A program made the translations under genes and the position numbers. The notes under the pieces were generated by a model. That model was not told the DNA's origin. It saw nothing but the letters and a program-made list of their open reading frames with translations, and ran no database searches. From Spirogloea muscicola (lineage: Eukaryota; Streptophyta; Zygnematophyceae; Spirogloeales; Spirogloeaceae), in contig WELB01000050.1 of assembly GCA_009602725.1 (NCBI GenBank), positions 1 to 23,986 of the forward strand: a DNA stretch of 23,986 bases, read 5' to 3'. Shown in pieces: positions 15,201-23,986 of the stretch. Position 1 is the stretch's first letter. Each line of letters starts with the position of its first letter.

Positions 15201-18200
15201 GACAAAATACTGAGTGGGCACTCGACCAAGCATGCAAAGCAGTAGGAGAAGTATTTGCTAATTATCTGAGCTGATTGACATCTGTCTTTTGGTCTCCTCG
15301 TGCTGCACCTGTACAAGGAGACCCCCATCTGGCAGCCTGTGGGCTTCTGCCTCCACTTCGCTGCCGTTAAGAGACAGTCGGTAGCTCGTGGGGCCTCTAC
15401 TAAAAACGTCCACCTGTCGCACCGTAACTTTGCACTCTCCATTAAGACAGCTTGGCAAGTCAACATTGTGCAACGTGCAGAAGGACGTGATGCCACAGCT
15501 CTAAACCAATTCAGTATCTTCACATCATCAGGGACGTGAAATTCAAGCTCATGCTAAAGACATTGGCTGGATTTCACATGGATGTCATGACGACCTCAAG
15601 CTGCTTATGACTAGAGTTCACCCACCTTGTACTGCATATCGTCCAGGTTCAAAACCACACTGACATCTACCAAAGAGCTTGCCTGCGCAACACAGGCAAC
15701 AGACAGCAACGTCACTGCTTGCGGCACTGCTTCCATTCTCTGATATGGAACTGTGAATATTGACAGTCTTAGTATGTACGACACAACGAGGAGTACCTTG
15801 GGTGGCACTTGTCCCTTCTCAAGGTACTGCAGGTAGTCGACTAATCGTGCAGAGATCTCGTTGCAGGCCATCTGCGAGCCAAACCAAGTGAAGTGAAGCA
15901 GATGACTGGGTTTAAACACTGTGCGTCTTTGTGTCAAAAGACAGGAACCTTCTAACAATGTGATGTGCTGGACCAATTGCTGGGCCGTTTGGAAACGACA
16001 GTGATGTTCCAGCAAAGTACTCCAACTGTTGCTTGTTGTTTTGAAAAGTGGGGTCCAGGTTTTCAGCTAGCGTGGCAACACTGCTAGGCTGCATACCATA
16101 AGCGAACCAGCAATGACTGCCAGATGCCAGGGCGGGCGCTCCACTTTAAGTCTTCTTGCAATACGGGCATCAAGCCATCCAGTGTGAAAGGCATTGCGCT
16201 GAAAGTCTGGCAGCTGTTAAACATAACGAAAATGAGAAATCAGCGTGGTTTGAAGATTGCACATGCCATTACACCTTGATGCAGTTGCAAAGCGTAGCCA
16301 GAACCATCTGACTTGGTGCATATGCTCGAGCATCAAAAATTGCTGTCCGACCTTACTGATTAAAGTCCAGATTCAATGTCAATGACGGTCAAAAAACTTC
16401 GCTCCAAAGCAGGCATGATCTGCTCTGAAGACTTGCGGGAATCTGGAAAACTTACCTGGATCAGGTCCAGAGCGTAGTCAACTATGGTACGTATTTCTCC
16501 ACGGATGTGGAGCTGGGTCAATGCCAGGACCATATTCGCAATAGCAGCGGCTCTTGACTCTCCCATGGCAAAGAGGTGACCTGGTGCATTCAACAGGGGT
16601 CTCATAAAAACTTCTGTGATGTGCAATAAGAGTGCTGGTAAGGCCATCACAAGTGGTCTGTTCTGCGTATGACATCGACAGCAAAGGCAGGGCATACCAA
16701 ATTGAGAGTCTGAGTACTCGTGAACGCTCCCTCCAGACTAGTACACAGTGCAATTGTGAAGTATCAGGTGATTGAGTTGGGCTTAGGAGCAGTCAGTATG
16801 TCCAAGAGCAGTCTAGCAAGCGAGCTTGTGGTAACGACAGTGTGCGAGGCTGCTTAAAAGACGCAGCAGTGGTACAGACCTTCACAGAAAAGTAAGCCCA
16901 CACATCTGGTCGGCTTCGGAAGCTAAGCTCCTGCAGAAGTATCAGGGGCATACTTTGTACATTCATCAAAAGTAGTACTGAGGCGTCCGACGTGAGCATT
17001 CAACAGAGTCAGTACCGTCTGTCACATCGGAGTGCACGAGTCGCTATTAAAGACTAAGGTAGGCTAGGCGCTGCAGGCTCATGTTGGTCCATGAATCATA
17101 TCACAATAAATCTATCATATACTTCACTTATATCACCATACCTGGATGCGCCCAGTTGTAGGCTTGAAATTATCATCTGGGTCCTCACTGGTGATGCGGA
17201 CAGCGATGACATGGCCTCTAGGCTTTTGAGCTACGGCCTTCTGGAAGTCGAAGGGTACCACCTGCCCATGGTTGCATTTGGGGCCCTTGGGCCCCGGGAG
17301 CAGGCAGTTGCCAGTGAATGAGCTACCCATGGAGGACGATTGCCAGCAGCTGTTACTGCCTCCCTGCTCTTGACCAAAGAGACGCCGAACCTCTGCATCA
17401 TTCAGTGGCATCATCTGATCAGTCAAAAGTGTGCTTCGCAACTGCGTCTCAACATCGACAACATATTGAGATGAATCCTCTGGCCTGGGGTGGAGGACCT
17501 AGTATGAACGAGTGGAGGAGCAAAACAGTGCAAAATGAGGTCTTGAGCTTCGTGATGACAAGCAGGCTATCCTTACCTGGTAGGCGCCATAGAGGGATGC
17601 CCATAGCAATCATGAGTTGAGAGGCAGGTAGGTTTATGGCCGCAATCCACTCAGTCACAGGATGCTCCACCTTTGTTCTCAACAAGAAGCAGTATAAACG
17701 GACAAGAAGGACTCTGCTGCTGATGCAGTGACTGGCCTGAGTATGCAGGGTAGCTGTAGAACGAGATTTAAGGGTGCGGCTCATGCTGCCCCGGTAGGAG
17801 CATTCAAAGGCAGCAACAGACCAAGCTAGTTCATGATTGTTGCCTAGATCCTGTAAATGCTCACCTGCAAGCGAGGGTTGAGCTCAAGGAAGTAAAAGTC
17901 ACCCGTTTCCATGCTGTATAGGTACTCCACAGTGGCAGCACCTACATAACCGACGCTTCTTGCCAATTGGCAAGCTTTCTGCTCAAGCAAAGTTATGATG
18001 TTCGCCGGGGCAATGGTAATGGGGCCCTCCTCGATGATCTACAAACAGAGGGAGACACTGCCCTTGCTCACTCAGGCAGGACACCGATACTGCCCATGGT
18101 GGGCTCACTTCGAGACTTTGAGAAGAAGCTTGACCGTCCTTATTCTCTGTGCTGATGAAGTCTGACTAGATGAATGGTAGTGGTGATCTGATCTGATTCA

Positions 18201-20514
18201 GCATGTGATAACATCATGATCGGTGCTTTCAAAGTATCCGTATTTTTGATTTTGGGTGCGTGGAGAAGTGTACCTTCTGGTGCCTACGCTGAATGCTGCA
18301 GTCGCGGCTGTGAAGAGCAGCTACATTGTTGTGTTGATCACATAGCAGCTGCACCTCCAGGTGACGACTCTGCATAGCCACAGTCAACGCAAGCCTCGTT
18401 GGCTTTGCACAGCTACACTCAGAAGAGGTCAATGTGCACGAGCCCATCACTGATGCTAATTTTAGCAGAAGTTTTGTAGTCAGGGCATGAAAGTATCGCC
18501 CAAGCTTGTCGCCCTTTATTGAGCTTTGTATGTAAATATAAAGAGAAGCCATGTCAATGTCCGCAAGGCGACCTGCTTTTGCAAGAACTTTGGTAGTTGA
18601 TGTACAGGACAGTCAGGCAGATGCTCAAAGCTGGTCATCAATGACAATGAGTAGATGCTGGCTGTACCATCAGCTAGATAGCGACCTGTATAGCTATGCG
18701 TCAACGGTTGCTCGTCGCACCTGAGCAGCAAGCTTCATGATGAAGATAGGAGACCCAGGCACCTCCCCCACGACTTGCTTATATAGGCCCCTCACCTCCT
18801 CATCGCTCGACACCTGAGGATCCGATGCATGGAACAGCATCTGATGGCTCCAAAGTAAAGGGCGAACCGAGCAAGACGATATGCTGCATACGAAAATTCC
18901 AAGGCCACACCATGATATTGGCGAGCATCGTGTACCTTGCGAATTCCCTTGCCTCCACCTCCCCAGGAAGCTTTCATCATCGAAGGATAGCCAATGCTTT
19001 GACAAGCAGCTATTGCTTCCTCTTCATCGTGGACACAGGCGTTTCTATAGACATCATCTGGTATTGGCTTCATGCAGTCGCTCAGAGGAACCTTGACCTG
19101 CACAACAGTGGCTCTCAGGTGCAAGACCCGGCAACTTTTGGAGTACACAGAAGCCCGCATGCATGCACCCGCAAGCAGTAGACTGCTGCTTTCTTTTTGT
19201 GCGCCTTAATTTCCCTGCACTTCCAGGGGATTTCAACCAAAGCTACTGTGGTGTGCGCCTGTGGTGCACTGTGGTTACCATATGGTTTGGGTCAATCTGA
19301 CGTCTTGCATTTTGGCTACGATGTCGATCGAGATCCCATAGACAGCATGGTTGCTCACTCTGCTCCCGCTCCAAGGCAAGGTTGGCACTCCAGCAGCTTG
19401 TGCAACAATGGAAGACCCTATCTTGTCTCCCAATGCAGCCATGGCCCCAGCAGGGGGACCCATGAATGCTATATTTTTCGCAGCCAGCTGCATCGGCAGT
19501 TTTGGATTCTCGGATGCGTGACCCCAACCTGGCCAAACTGCGTCTACCTTGGTACGCTCAGCCACCTAGAGAACATAGAAGCAGGTCATCCAGCTTCAGC
19601 TGTCAAGACGAATTAGTGTGATACTTAGAGCACTGCTAGCAAGCAGCTCCAAAGTCCTAGGCTATTCTCCCAGCTCAAGCTGCTCAGACACAAAGATGGC
19701 ACCCTTTTGGTACTTAGCCATTTTGGCCTTTGATTGTTTCTGATACAGTTTTCTCCTTGAGAGGGCACAGACCTCCACAATGAGCTGGACATTTGCGTAG
19801 TTCTTGTTATTGGTCCCGCCTGGAACCTCCACAAATTGGTCAGCCATGTGGATGTGCTCAGCATTGGCCTTCATGTCCTCAGGTGTAGCCATCACGACCA
19901 CCAGAATTGCTCTTTCGGCTCCAAAAACCTCCACAGTCAGATGTCATGATCAAAGGTAAGGACGTCTTCCACCTGGCTTGACAAGTGCTTCAGCGCCCAG
20001 CACGCTCACTATCGCCGTTTCCAGCAGCATCATATTTTCTTGTCACATGAAGATGTTATTGGGCCTGCTTTGCTTGCAACCCAAAAATAGACTTGCCACG
20101 GACGGCCTTTGGCCCGTGCACACTCCAACAATGATAGAGGCTTTCTAGCCTATCCTGCCTTGTTGTCAAAGTCAAGCTTCTTAACATCTGTTCAGACTAA
20201 TCATATGCCAGGGGCTGCATGGAGTCACTCTTGGTCAGCACCTCGTAAGCCCAGGTCCGCACGCTGCGTATAAATTTGACAGCAGAAATGCCATTGTTGG
20301 CCACAAGCACTCTCTTGATAGGCCAGCTGCCACCCATCTGAGAGCAGAACGAGTCCACCCTTGCGGGGCTGACATAATTTCTGGGGCTCGGCTGTGTCGC
20401 AGGCGGCCTGACAGATCCAAGCTTCCCAGCGACAGTTAGTGGTGGTGGCACAGAGCCAGTGGGCTGTGGCGCCATAGGAGCCGCCGCCAAAAGCAATGCC
20501 GCCGTCGGTGGCAT
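5359..20514 (-). CDS. ACC: Multidomain acetyl-CoA carboxylase (about 42 exons)
   Basis: Biotin-dependent enzyme that carboxylates acetyl-CoA to malonyl-CoA; the homomeric form is usually cytosolic in green algae. Exons (high to low): 20514-20242, 19928-19773, 19565-19359, 19097-18936, 18813-18721, 18369-18274, 18038-17865, 17670-17577, 17392-17142, 16930-16880, 16737-16698, 16580-16456, 16213-16097, 15871-15797, 15682-15626, 15413-15309, 15130-15044, 14944-14753, 14514-14326, 14124-14014, 13853-13782, 13558-13379, 13278-13201, 13018-12902, 12723-12442, 12204-12071, 11835-11542, 11212-10855, 10741-10397, 10291-~10174, 10067-9846, 9634-9464, 9284-9009, 8768-8590, 8204-8052, 7851-7764, 7623-7495, 7198-6872, 6632-6432, 6286-6140, 5997-5782, 5520-5359. 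Total is about 2,300 residues, usual for the family. Junctions were chosen by splice signals, phase and family-conserved blocks. Weakest are the ends of exons 27-31. The ATG at 20514 is the first after an in-frame stop at 20640; the ATG at 20475 is an alternative. No plastid targeting peptide is clear. Confidence 0.94.
7199..7494 (-). other. GC-AG intron (ACC intron 37)
   Basis: Exon 37 ends SGVTHQ at CAG followed by GCAAGC, and exon 38 starts after TTGCAG with TVADDYEGV. The conserved carboxyltransferase block (NGV-x-H-x-TV-x-DD-x-EGV in the family) continues without a gap, so the donor must be GC. The intron is 296 bases with no other visible feature. Confidence 0.88.
13019..13200 (-). other. 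GC-AG intron (ACC intron 23)
   Basis: Exon 23 ends with ...ISHQ at CAG followed by GCAAGG, and the next exon starts after GCAG with ALKLKNRL. The family block (VLSHQ followed by a K-x-KN-x-L stretch) runs straight across this junction. No GT lies at a position that would keep it. AG|GCAAG is the classical GC-AG donor consensus. Confidence 0.88.
14753..15130 (-). other. ACC biotin carboxyl carrier (BCCP) domain with biotinyl lysine
   Basis: Exons 17 and 18 code the swinging carrier domain. Exon 18 holds [12 protein letters not shown], in which the lysine codon at 14827-14825 is the residue biotinylated in the family. It is about residue 761 of the model. Eukaryotic ACCs typically have V-M-K-M here, as seen. 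The flanking strand [14 protein letters not shown] and the C-terminal [22 protein letters not shown], which runs into exon 19, complete the fold. The intron between exons 18 and 19 splits this last block exactly, which supports both splice sites. Confidence 0.95.
16456..20374 (-). other. ACC biotin carboxylase domain (exons 1-12)
   Basis: This is the ATP-dependent half that carboxylates biotin. Conserved family blocks appear in order: [20 protein letters not shown] in exon 1, [14 protein letters not shown] and [13 protein letters not shown] in exon 2, [12 protein letters not shown] in exon 3, the glycine-rich ATP loop [13 protein letters not shown] in exon 4, [11 protein letters not shown] and [11 protein letters not shown] in exon 6, and the catalytic [16 protein letters not shown] across the exon 7/8 junction. 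Exon 9 must start at 17392, because only that acceptor restores the conserved EVRRLFG block and the phase. Exon 11 is a 40-base microexon (16737-16698) coding [13 protein letters not shown], which matches the expected block between WAYFSVK and [11 protein letters not shown]. All key active-site blocks look intact. Confidence 0.93.
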
Positions 20515-20755
20515 CGGCGGTGGCGGGCCCGCAGCTGAGGGTGCTGCTGCTGCAGGGGAGGAGGGGGACGAGCTTGAGCTGAGCTGCAGGCTCTCAGGCC
20601 TGGCGTGGAAGAGCACGGCGGCCCCAAGGAGCTGAGGCTAGTCTCAGTACGGGGGGGGAGAGGTGGATAGTCACAGGGGTCGCTCGACAGGCGGTCACTT
20701 GACGGGCGGAGAGGCGGGGATGGGAAGGGCGGAGACAGGAGGGGGAGGAAGAGGN

Positions 20756-20788
<33 letters not shown>

Positions 20789-20940
20789 GAAAACCACGGC
20801 CGATCGGCGCCTCGGCCGGGCTCCAGATGGGCCGGGCGGGCATCGGACGGCGAGCAGGCCACCCCACCCTCGCCCTCGCCCAAGTCCGGTCGGGCCCGAT
20901 CGAGGACCTGGGTTGACGTCCCACCTCCAACCCACCGCCT
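20515..20940 (-). promoter_or_regulatory. GC-rich 5' flank / leader of ACC
   Basis: This GC-rich, low-complexity stretch lies directly upstream of the ACC start. In the ACC frame an open stretch runs back from 20514 to a TAG at 20640-20638 without another ATG, so it is read as 5' UTR and promoter. Upstream overlapping open frames (for example 20930-20436) are biased by the GA tract and GC content and show no recognisable protein. No TATA box stands out. Confidence 0.5.
20755..20782. repeat. (GA)n microsatellite with an ambiguous base
   Basis: An uninterrupted GA run of about 13 units follows an N at 20755. On the ACC coding strand it reads as a CT tract in the presumed promoter or leader. 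The N marks a base the assembly could not call, so the tract length is uncertain. Confidence 0.95.
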
Positions 20941-21147
20941 CCTCCTCGCTCTTCAGGCCCCTTTGTAGCTGCTAAGCGCTTTAGGCCCCTCCGTCATTCG
21001 GCCCCTTCGGACCTTTGTCAATACTTTTCGGGCTGGTTTTTCACAGCCCTTGCCCCCATTGGGAGAGCCACTTCTACGCTGCCTCCGCCTCAGCAATGTC
21101 ACAACTCTCCTGGCGCTGCTATTTGCAGCCTCTGCGCCTTGTGGACC

Positions 21148-21415
21148 CTACTTGTTCTTATCACGAAGTGCTTACATTCACGATTTGCATACATGAAGAG
21201 CTTTATTGGTGTGAGCTTGCAAGGAAAATCTAGATCTGTTGTGCATGTGTACAGAGGGCACTGGGTTCAGCTGGCTGCTGTAAGAACGCTGCAGGCCCCT
21301 TTTGAGACCTACTTGTTTTCACCACGATGTGCTTACAACAAGCTGCTCAAGTCTGAGCTTGCAAGGAGAGCTTCATATAATAATACGCATGTATACAGAC
21401 GGCACTGGTCAGCTC
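21148..21415. repeat. Degenerate tandem duplication (two copies, possible third fragment)
   Basis: Copy 1 (about 21148-21275) and copy 2 (about 21308-21415) share ordered blocks: CTACTTGTT followed by TCACGA then GTGCTTACA; GAGCTTGCAAGGA; and a block around GTGTACAG/GTATACAG followed by GGCACTGG and TCAGCT. A shorter relative lies at about 22071-22098, GAGCTTCATA then GCATGTATTCAGATGG. Spacing between blocks differs, so the copies have diverged by substitutions and indels. I do not recognise a known element, and no long open frame with a recognisable protein runs through it. Confidence 0.65.
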
Positions 21416-21705
21416 CGCGGTGAGGATATAGCAGCTTCGTGGCCAAGCTTGATTTGGGAGGAAACTGGAGGAGGAGATCGAGCTCTGACTGACAATCGTT
21501 CGGGTGCGGCGTCGACCATCATGGTTTTTGGAGGTATGTTTGTGGCGAGGACGTCCACTTGGCGCACAAGCGAGTCAGTGACTGGCGATCGAGGATGCCT
21601 GTTAGCTACTAGAGGCTGGGTGCGGAGAGGACCCCAAAGAAGAAGCTTCATAGATTCGTAATGGCCTGCCTCCGGAAGAGGGAAGGGCTCGCCCATTGAG
21701 GATAG

Positions 21706-21724
21706 GGGCTGGAAAAGCCAGCCC
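21706..21724. repeat. Inverted repeat GGGCTGG/CCAGCCC (5-base loop)
   Basis: GGGCTGG at 21706-21712 and CCAGCCC at 21718-21724 are perfect complements around the loop AAAAG. It is one of two such hairpins inside the degenerate repeat family. Confidence 0.8.
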
Positions 21725-22987
21725 AAGGATGAGCAAAGGATGAACAAAGTACGAGAAGGGGGCCAGGGGAAGCGCTAAGAAAAACAAGAACAACAAGAAA
21801 TATAGCAGCTACGTATTACTCAGTAACCCCAGCTAAGCAGCCTCAGGTCAGAGAAGCTAGGCTCCTGGAAGTGGGTTCCTTGGCCAGAGCCAGAGGACGG
21901 CTGCCCAAGGGAGGGAGGTTGAGGTTGAGAGCGAGAGGAAATTGGAGTAGGGAGAAGGGACAGGGGTTCAAGAAGTGGGGAAAATCACAAGAGGGTGACT
22001 CCATCTACACTGGCACCACCGGACTCCCTAGCCCGCATCTATCCCGTTCCCGTCTAGCGCTGTGTGTGATGAGCTTCATAAAGCATGTATTCAGATGGTA
22101 GCGCCCCGCCACCCACTGCACTGAACTTAAAGCATATGAGCTACCGTTTCAGAAATTTCATAGGACTTTCTCTTCAAAGACGTGCAGCCTGCTCAACGTC
22201 CGAGCAAAGTGAGCAAATAGCGACGATGCCAAGCCCACCGGAGTGGCAAAGGCTGCGTGACGGGCCCCACTGCATATTGCAGTTTGAGCGGCCAAAGGAC
22301 TTTGAAAGGAGCCAAAAGGCATCCGGAAGGACGACGACAGCAGAGGACGCCGGTGCAGCAGATCAAAGCACCGTAGATCAAGAGAATGTTTGCAGGCACA
22401 ACAAGTGGCGAGACGAGACGAAGAGCGTCACGTGGAAGCCAATTATCATCAGGTTTCAGAGAGAGAGAGACTGGAAGCTCCTTATAGTAGGGGCGATAGC
22501 TCTGATAGGTCAGCCCTTACATTTAACCAGGTCCGAATGGGCGGGAAGTTCTAATTCACACAGCTACACAAATTAACTAGTCGAAGTGGGTGCTCAATGG
22601 TCCCTAGTCAGCAGCTGCAGTCAGAGTAGCTTACAGCCGAATAAACGAGAGAGGTGAGAAAAAGCTGTTCTTAAGTAAGACACTGGGTCGTACGAGGCCA
22701 GCCCAAAAGAATGAACAAGGTCCAGAACAGACCGGAAGCTGCAAAAGCACTAAATTTCTTTCCTGCTGCGAATGGACGCTCAGTGACCTCTACTCAAGAA
22801 TGCAACAAGGGGGCGATGGAAGTAAAAGGCCAGCCCAATAAGCTCTAGTCAGCAGCCGCAACTTAGAGTAGCTTGCAACTCGGAAAGTGCTACCACGGGC
22901 AAAGGGAGAGAGGGGAAGACTCACATCAGAGGTCGACGGCTGTGATAGGCAATCTCAGAAAGACAGAAGTGCTCGCCCATAGAGAAG

Positions 22988-23007
22988 GGGCTGGGAACGG
23001 CCAGCCC
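22988..23007. repeat. Inverted repeat GGGCTGG/CCAGCCC (6-base loop)
   Basis: GGGCTGG at 22988-22994 pairs with CCAGCCC at 23001-23007. The stem is identical to the hairpin at 21706, and the same GCTCGCCCAT module precedes both, so the two hairpins probably descend from one repeat unit. Confidence 0.8.
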
Positions 23008-23377
23008 AAGAAGAAATAAACCACTGCTAAAGGAAGCGCGGCCCAAATGACTGGTGGCTGTGAGAGGCCAGCCCAAAGGATGGACAAGGTCTGAAGGAGC
23101 CGGATGGCGCAGAAAGCAAGGTACTACAGCTAAGCGGCCGCAGGTCCCCTGGCTAGAGCCAGAGGCGGCGGCAAGGGCTCGACCGGCGCGGAGATGCAAC
23201 GCGCGAGCCATGGACCGCTGCAGCGAGACGGCCAAGCGCAGAAAGAAGACTGAACAGATTCGAAAGGGCCAGAAAATCACGCTCAACATACAGCGACTTA
23301 AGTGGCCTCTGGGTGCTCAACATTCCCTCTTGGGCAGCCGCAGCTCAGAGAAACTAGCCTCCGGGTAGCAGGTCCCG

Positions 23378-23389
23378 TGGCTATAGCCA
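23378..23389. repeat. 12-base palindrome TGGCTATAGCCA
   Basis: This is a perfect palindrome. A one-mismatch relative, TGGCTAGAGCCA, lies at 23150-23161 in the same module context (GGTCCC upstream, GAGG or GAAG downstream). Confidence 0.75.
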
Positions 23390-23676
23390 GAAGAAAGTGC
23401 TCGCCCATAGAGAAGAGGGGCTGGCAAAGAAGAGAGGCTGCAGCCAAAGCGCGACCAGCACGCAGATGCAGCGCGTGTGCCATTGACCGCTGCAGCGATA
23501 CCGACTGGCGCATGCGGTACACCTGGCCGGGAGAGCCTGCCACGTTGAAACCTGCTCCGGGCCGCTACGAAAGAGTGCGGGGGGCAGGTTTGGGACGTGG
23601 GAGCCCACCGGGCCTGACGTCGCCCGATCGCCGGATCCGACGGCGCCGGAGCGCGGTGGCGGGGCGCCCGCGGCAC

Positions 23677-23733
23677 CACGTGAGTCACTGACTCCGGGGC
23701 GGCGACGCGGCTGGCCTGGTCGCCGCCACGTGG
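23677..23733. promoter_or_regulatory. Cluster of G-box and GCN4/AP-1-like sites
   Basis: CACGTG lies at 23677-23682 and again at 23727-23732 within CCACGTGG. The first overlaps TGAGTCA (23681-23687), itself part of the palindrome GAGTCA-C-TGACTC (23682-23694). These are classical bZIP and bHLH binding words. They sit in a GC-rich island that could be the promoter of a gene outside the window. No transcript start or coding exon could be supported. Function is inferred from motifs only. Confidence 0.4.
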
Positions 23734-23881
23734 TGGCAGCCGGGGGCGCTGCTGCGTCGGGGGCGGGCGGAGCGAGGGGCCGGTAACGCGTACGGGCGGA
23801 GCTCGGGGAGGGGGGGCCGGCGGCACTTGCCCGCCCTCCCCTCCTCCAGCCGACATTCTCGAACTGCAGTCGAGGGCCCCG

Positions 23882-23936
23882 CCACAGCCGCCGCCGCATC
23901 CGCCGCCGCCGCCGCCGTCGCGGCCGCGCCGCCTGC
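23882..23936. repeat. CCG-rich low-complexity tract
   Basis: Repeated CCG trinucleotides are interrupted by CAT, TCG and CGG. It could be a GC-rich 5' UTR or the start of an Ala/Pro-rich coding exon, but it runs into poly-T and cannot be assigned. Confidence 0.7.
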
Positions 23937-23937
23937 T

Positions 23938-23939
<2 letters not shown>

Positions 23940-23986
<47 letters not shown>
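23940..23986. repeat. Poly-T run of 47 bases at the window end
   Basis: The last 47 bases are all T after a sharp change from very GC-rich sequence. If the contig ends here, an assembly or sequencing artefact is more likely than a genuine genomic homopolymer. A real A/T tract, such as a retroposed tail, cannot be excluded. Confidence 0.9.

Larger units (their letters stand above)
21670..23500. repeat. Family of short degenerate interspersed repeats
   Basis: Several modules recur. GCTCGCCCAT followed by GAGGAT or AGAGAAG and GGGGCTGG appears at about 21688, 22973 and 23399. GCCAGCCCAA, mostly followed by an A/G-rich ATGAACAAGG-like word, appears near 21717, 22697, 22828, 23000 and 23070. CAGCMGC...TCAGAG or TTAGAG...CTAG or AGCTT appears near 21838, 22612, 22852 and 23338. 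TGGCTAKAGCCAGA, preceded by GGTCCC, appears at 23150 and 23378, with a cousin near 21880. A segment of about 60 bases at about 23168-23226 is repeated at about 23440-23499 at roughly three-quarters identity by eye. This could be a decayed non-autonomous element or local duplications. No transposase-like frame is visible. Confidence 0.6.

Noticed and set aside
17442-17512. Upstream extension of ACC exon 9 (acceptor near 17500)
   Set aside because: It is out of phase with exon 8 and adds residues absent from the family. The acceptor giving a start at 17392 restores LWRLP-EVRRLFG exactly.
20436-20930. Long minus-strand open frames upstream of and overlapping ACC exon 1
   Set aside because: They cross the GA tract and the N, give Ser/Leu repeats, and overlap exon 1 in another frame. 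They reflect GC-rich composition.
21302-22576. Plus-strand open frames of about 100-160 codons in the repeat region
   Set aside because: They have no recognisable domains, run through degenerate repeats, and have stop-rich neighbours. No transposase or reverse transcriptase motif was seen.
23317-23899. Overlapping minus-strand open frames in the GC-rich island
   Set aside because: Several frames are open at once, as expected from GC-rich sequence with few stops, and none shows a known motif.

Overview
This is a stretch of nuclear DNA from a eukaryote, most likely a green alga (Chlorophyta). Both recognisable genes are cut by many short spliceosomal introns (GT...AG, with strong TGCAG-type acceptors). 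Their proteins look plant-like, and the 3' flank of the second gene carries TGTAA words, the usual chlorophyte poly(A) signal. The species cannot be named from the sequence alone.

Region 1 (2-4383, + strand) is the 3' part of a CLPX gene, the AAA+ unfoldase of an organellar ClpXP protease. The true start lies upstream of the window. Fourteen exons were assembled by joining conserved blocks across splice sites. Walker A, the GYVG pore loop, Walker B and the IGF ClpP-docking loop are all present.

Region 2 (4384-5358) is the gap between two convergent genes. It holds 3' UTR sequence and candidate TGTAA signals, and no supported gene.

Region 3 (20514 down to 5359, - strand) is one very large gene for a eukaryotic multidomain (homomeric) acetyl-CoA carboxylase. 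I assembled about 42 exons and about 2,300 residues, with biotin carboxylase, biotin carrier (biotinyl lysine in EMEVMKM), central and carboxyltransferase domains in order. Two introns clearly use GC instead of GT donors and a third probably does. One exon (about 10174-10291) has an unresolved frame change. The C-terminus is shorter than in plant or animal enzymes.

Region 4 (20515-23986) has no supported gene. It holds the GC-rich 5' flank of the carboxylase gene with a (GA)n tract and one ambiguous base, a degenerate tandem repeat, a family of short degenerate repeats with hairpin-forming cores, a GC-rich island with two G-box motifs and a GAGTCA/TGACTC palindrome, a CCG-rich tract, and a 47-base poly-T run at the very end that may be an assembly artefact.

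The two genes are housekeeping genes: organellar protein quality control, and malonyl-CoA supply for fatty-acid elongation. Nothing shows that they act together. I found no new enzyme system. The points most worth a second look are gene architecture (intron density, phase-0 bias, GC-AG introns) and the uncharacterised repeats.
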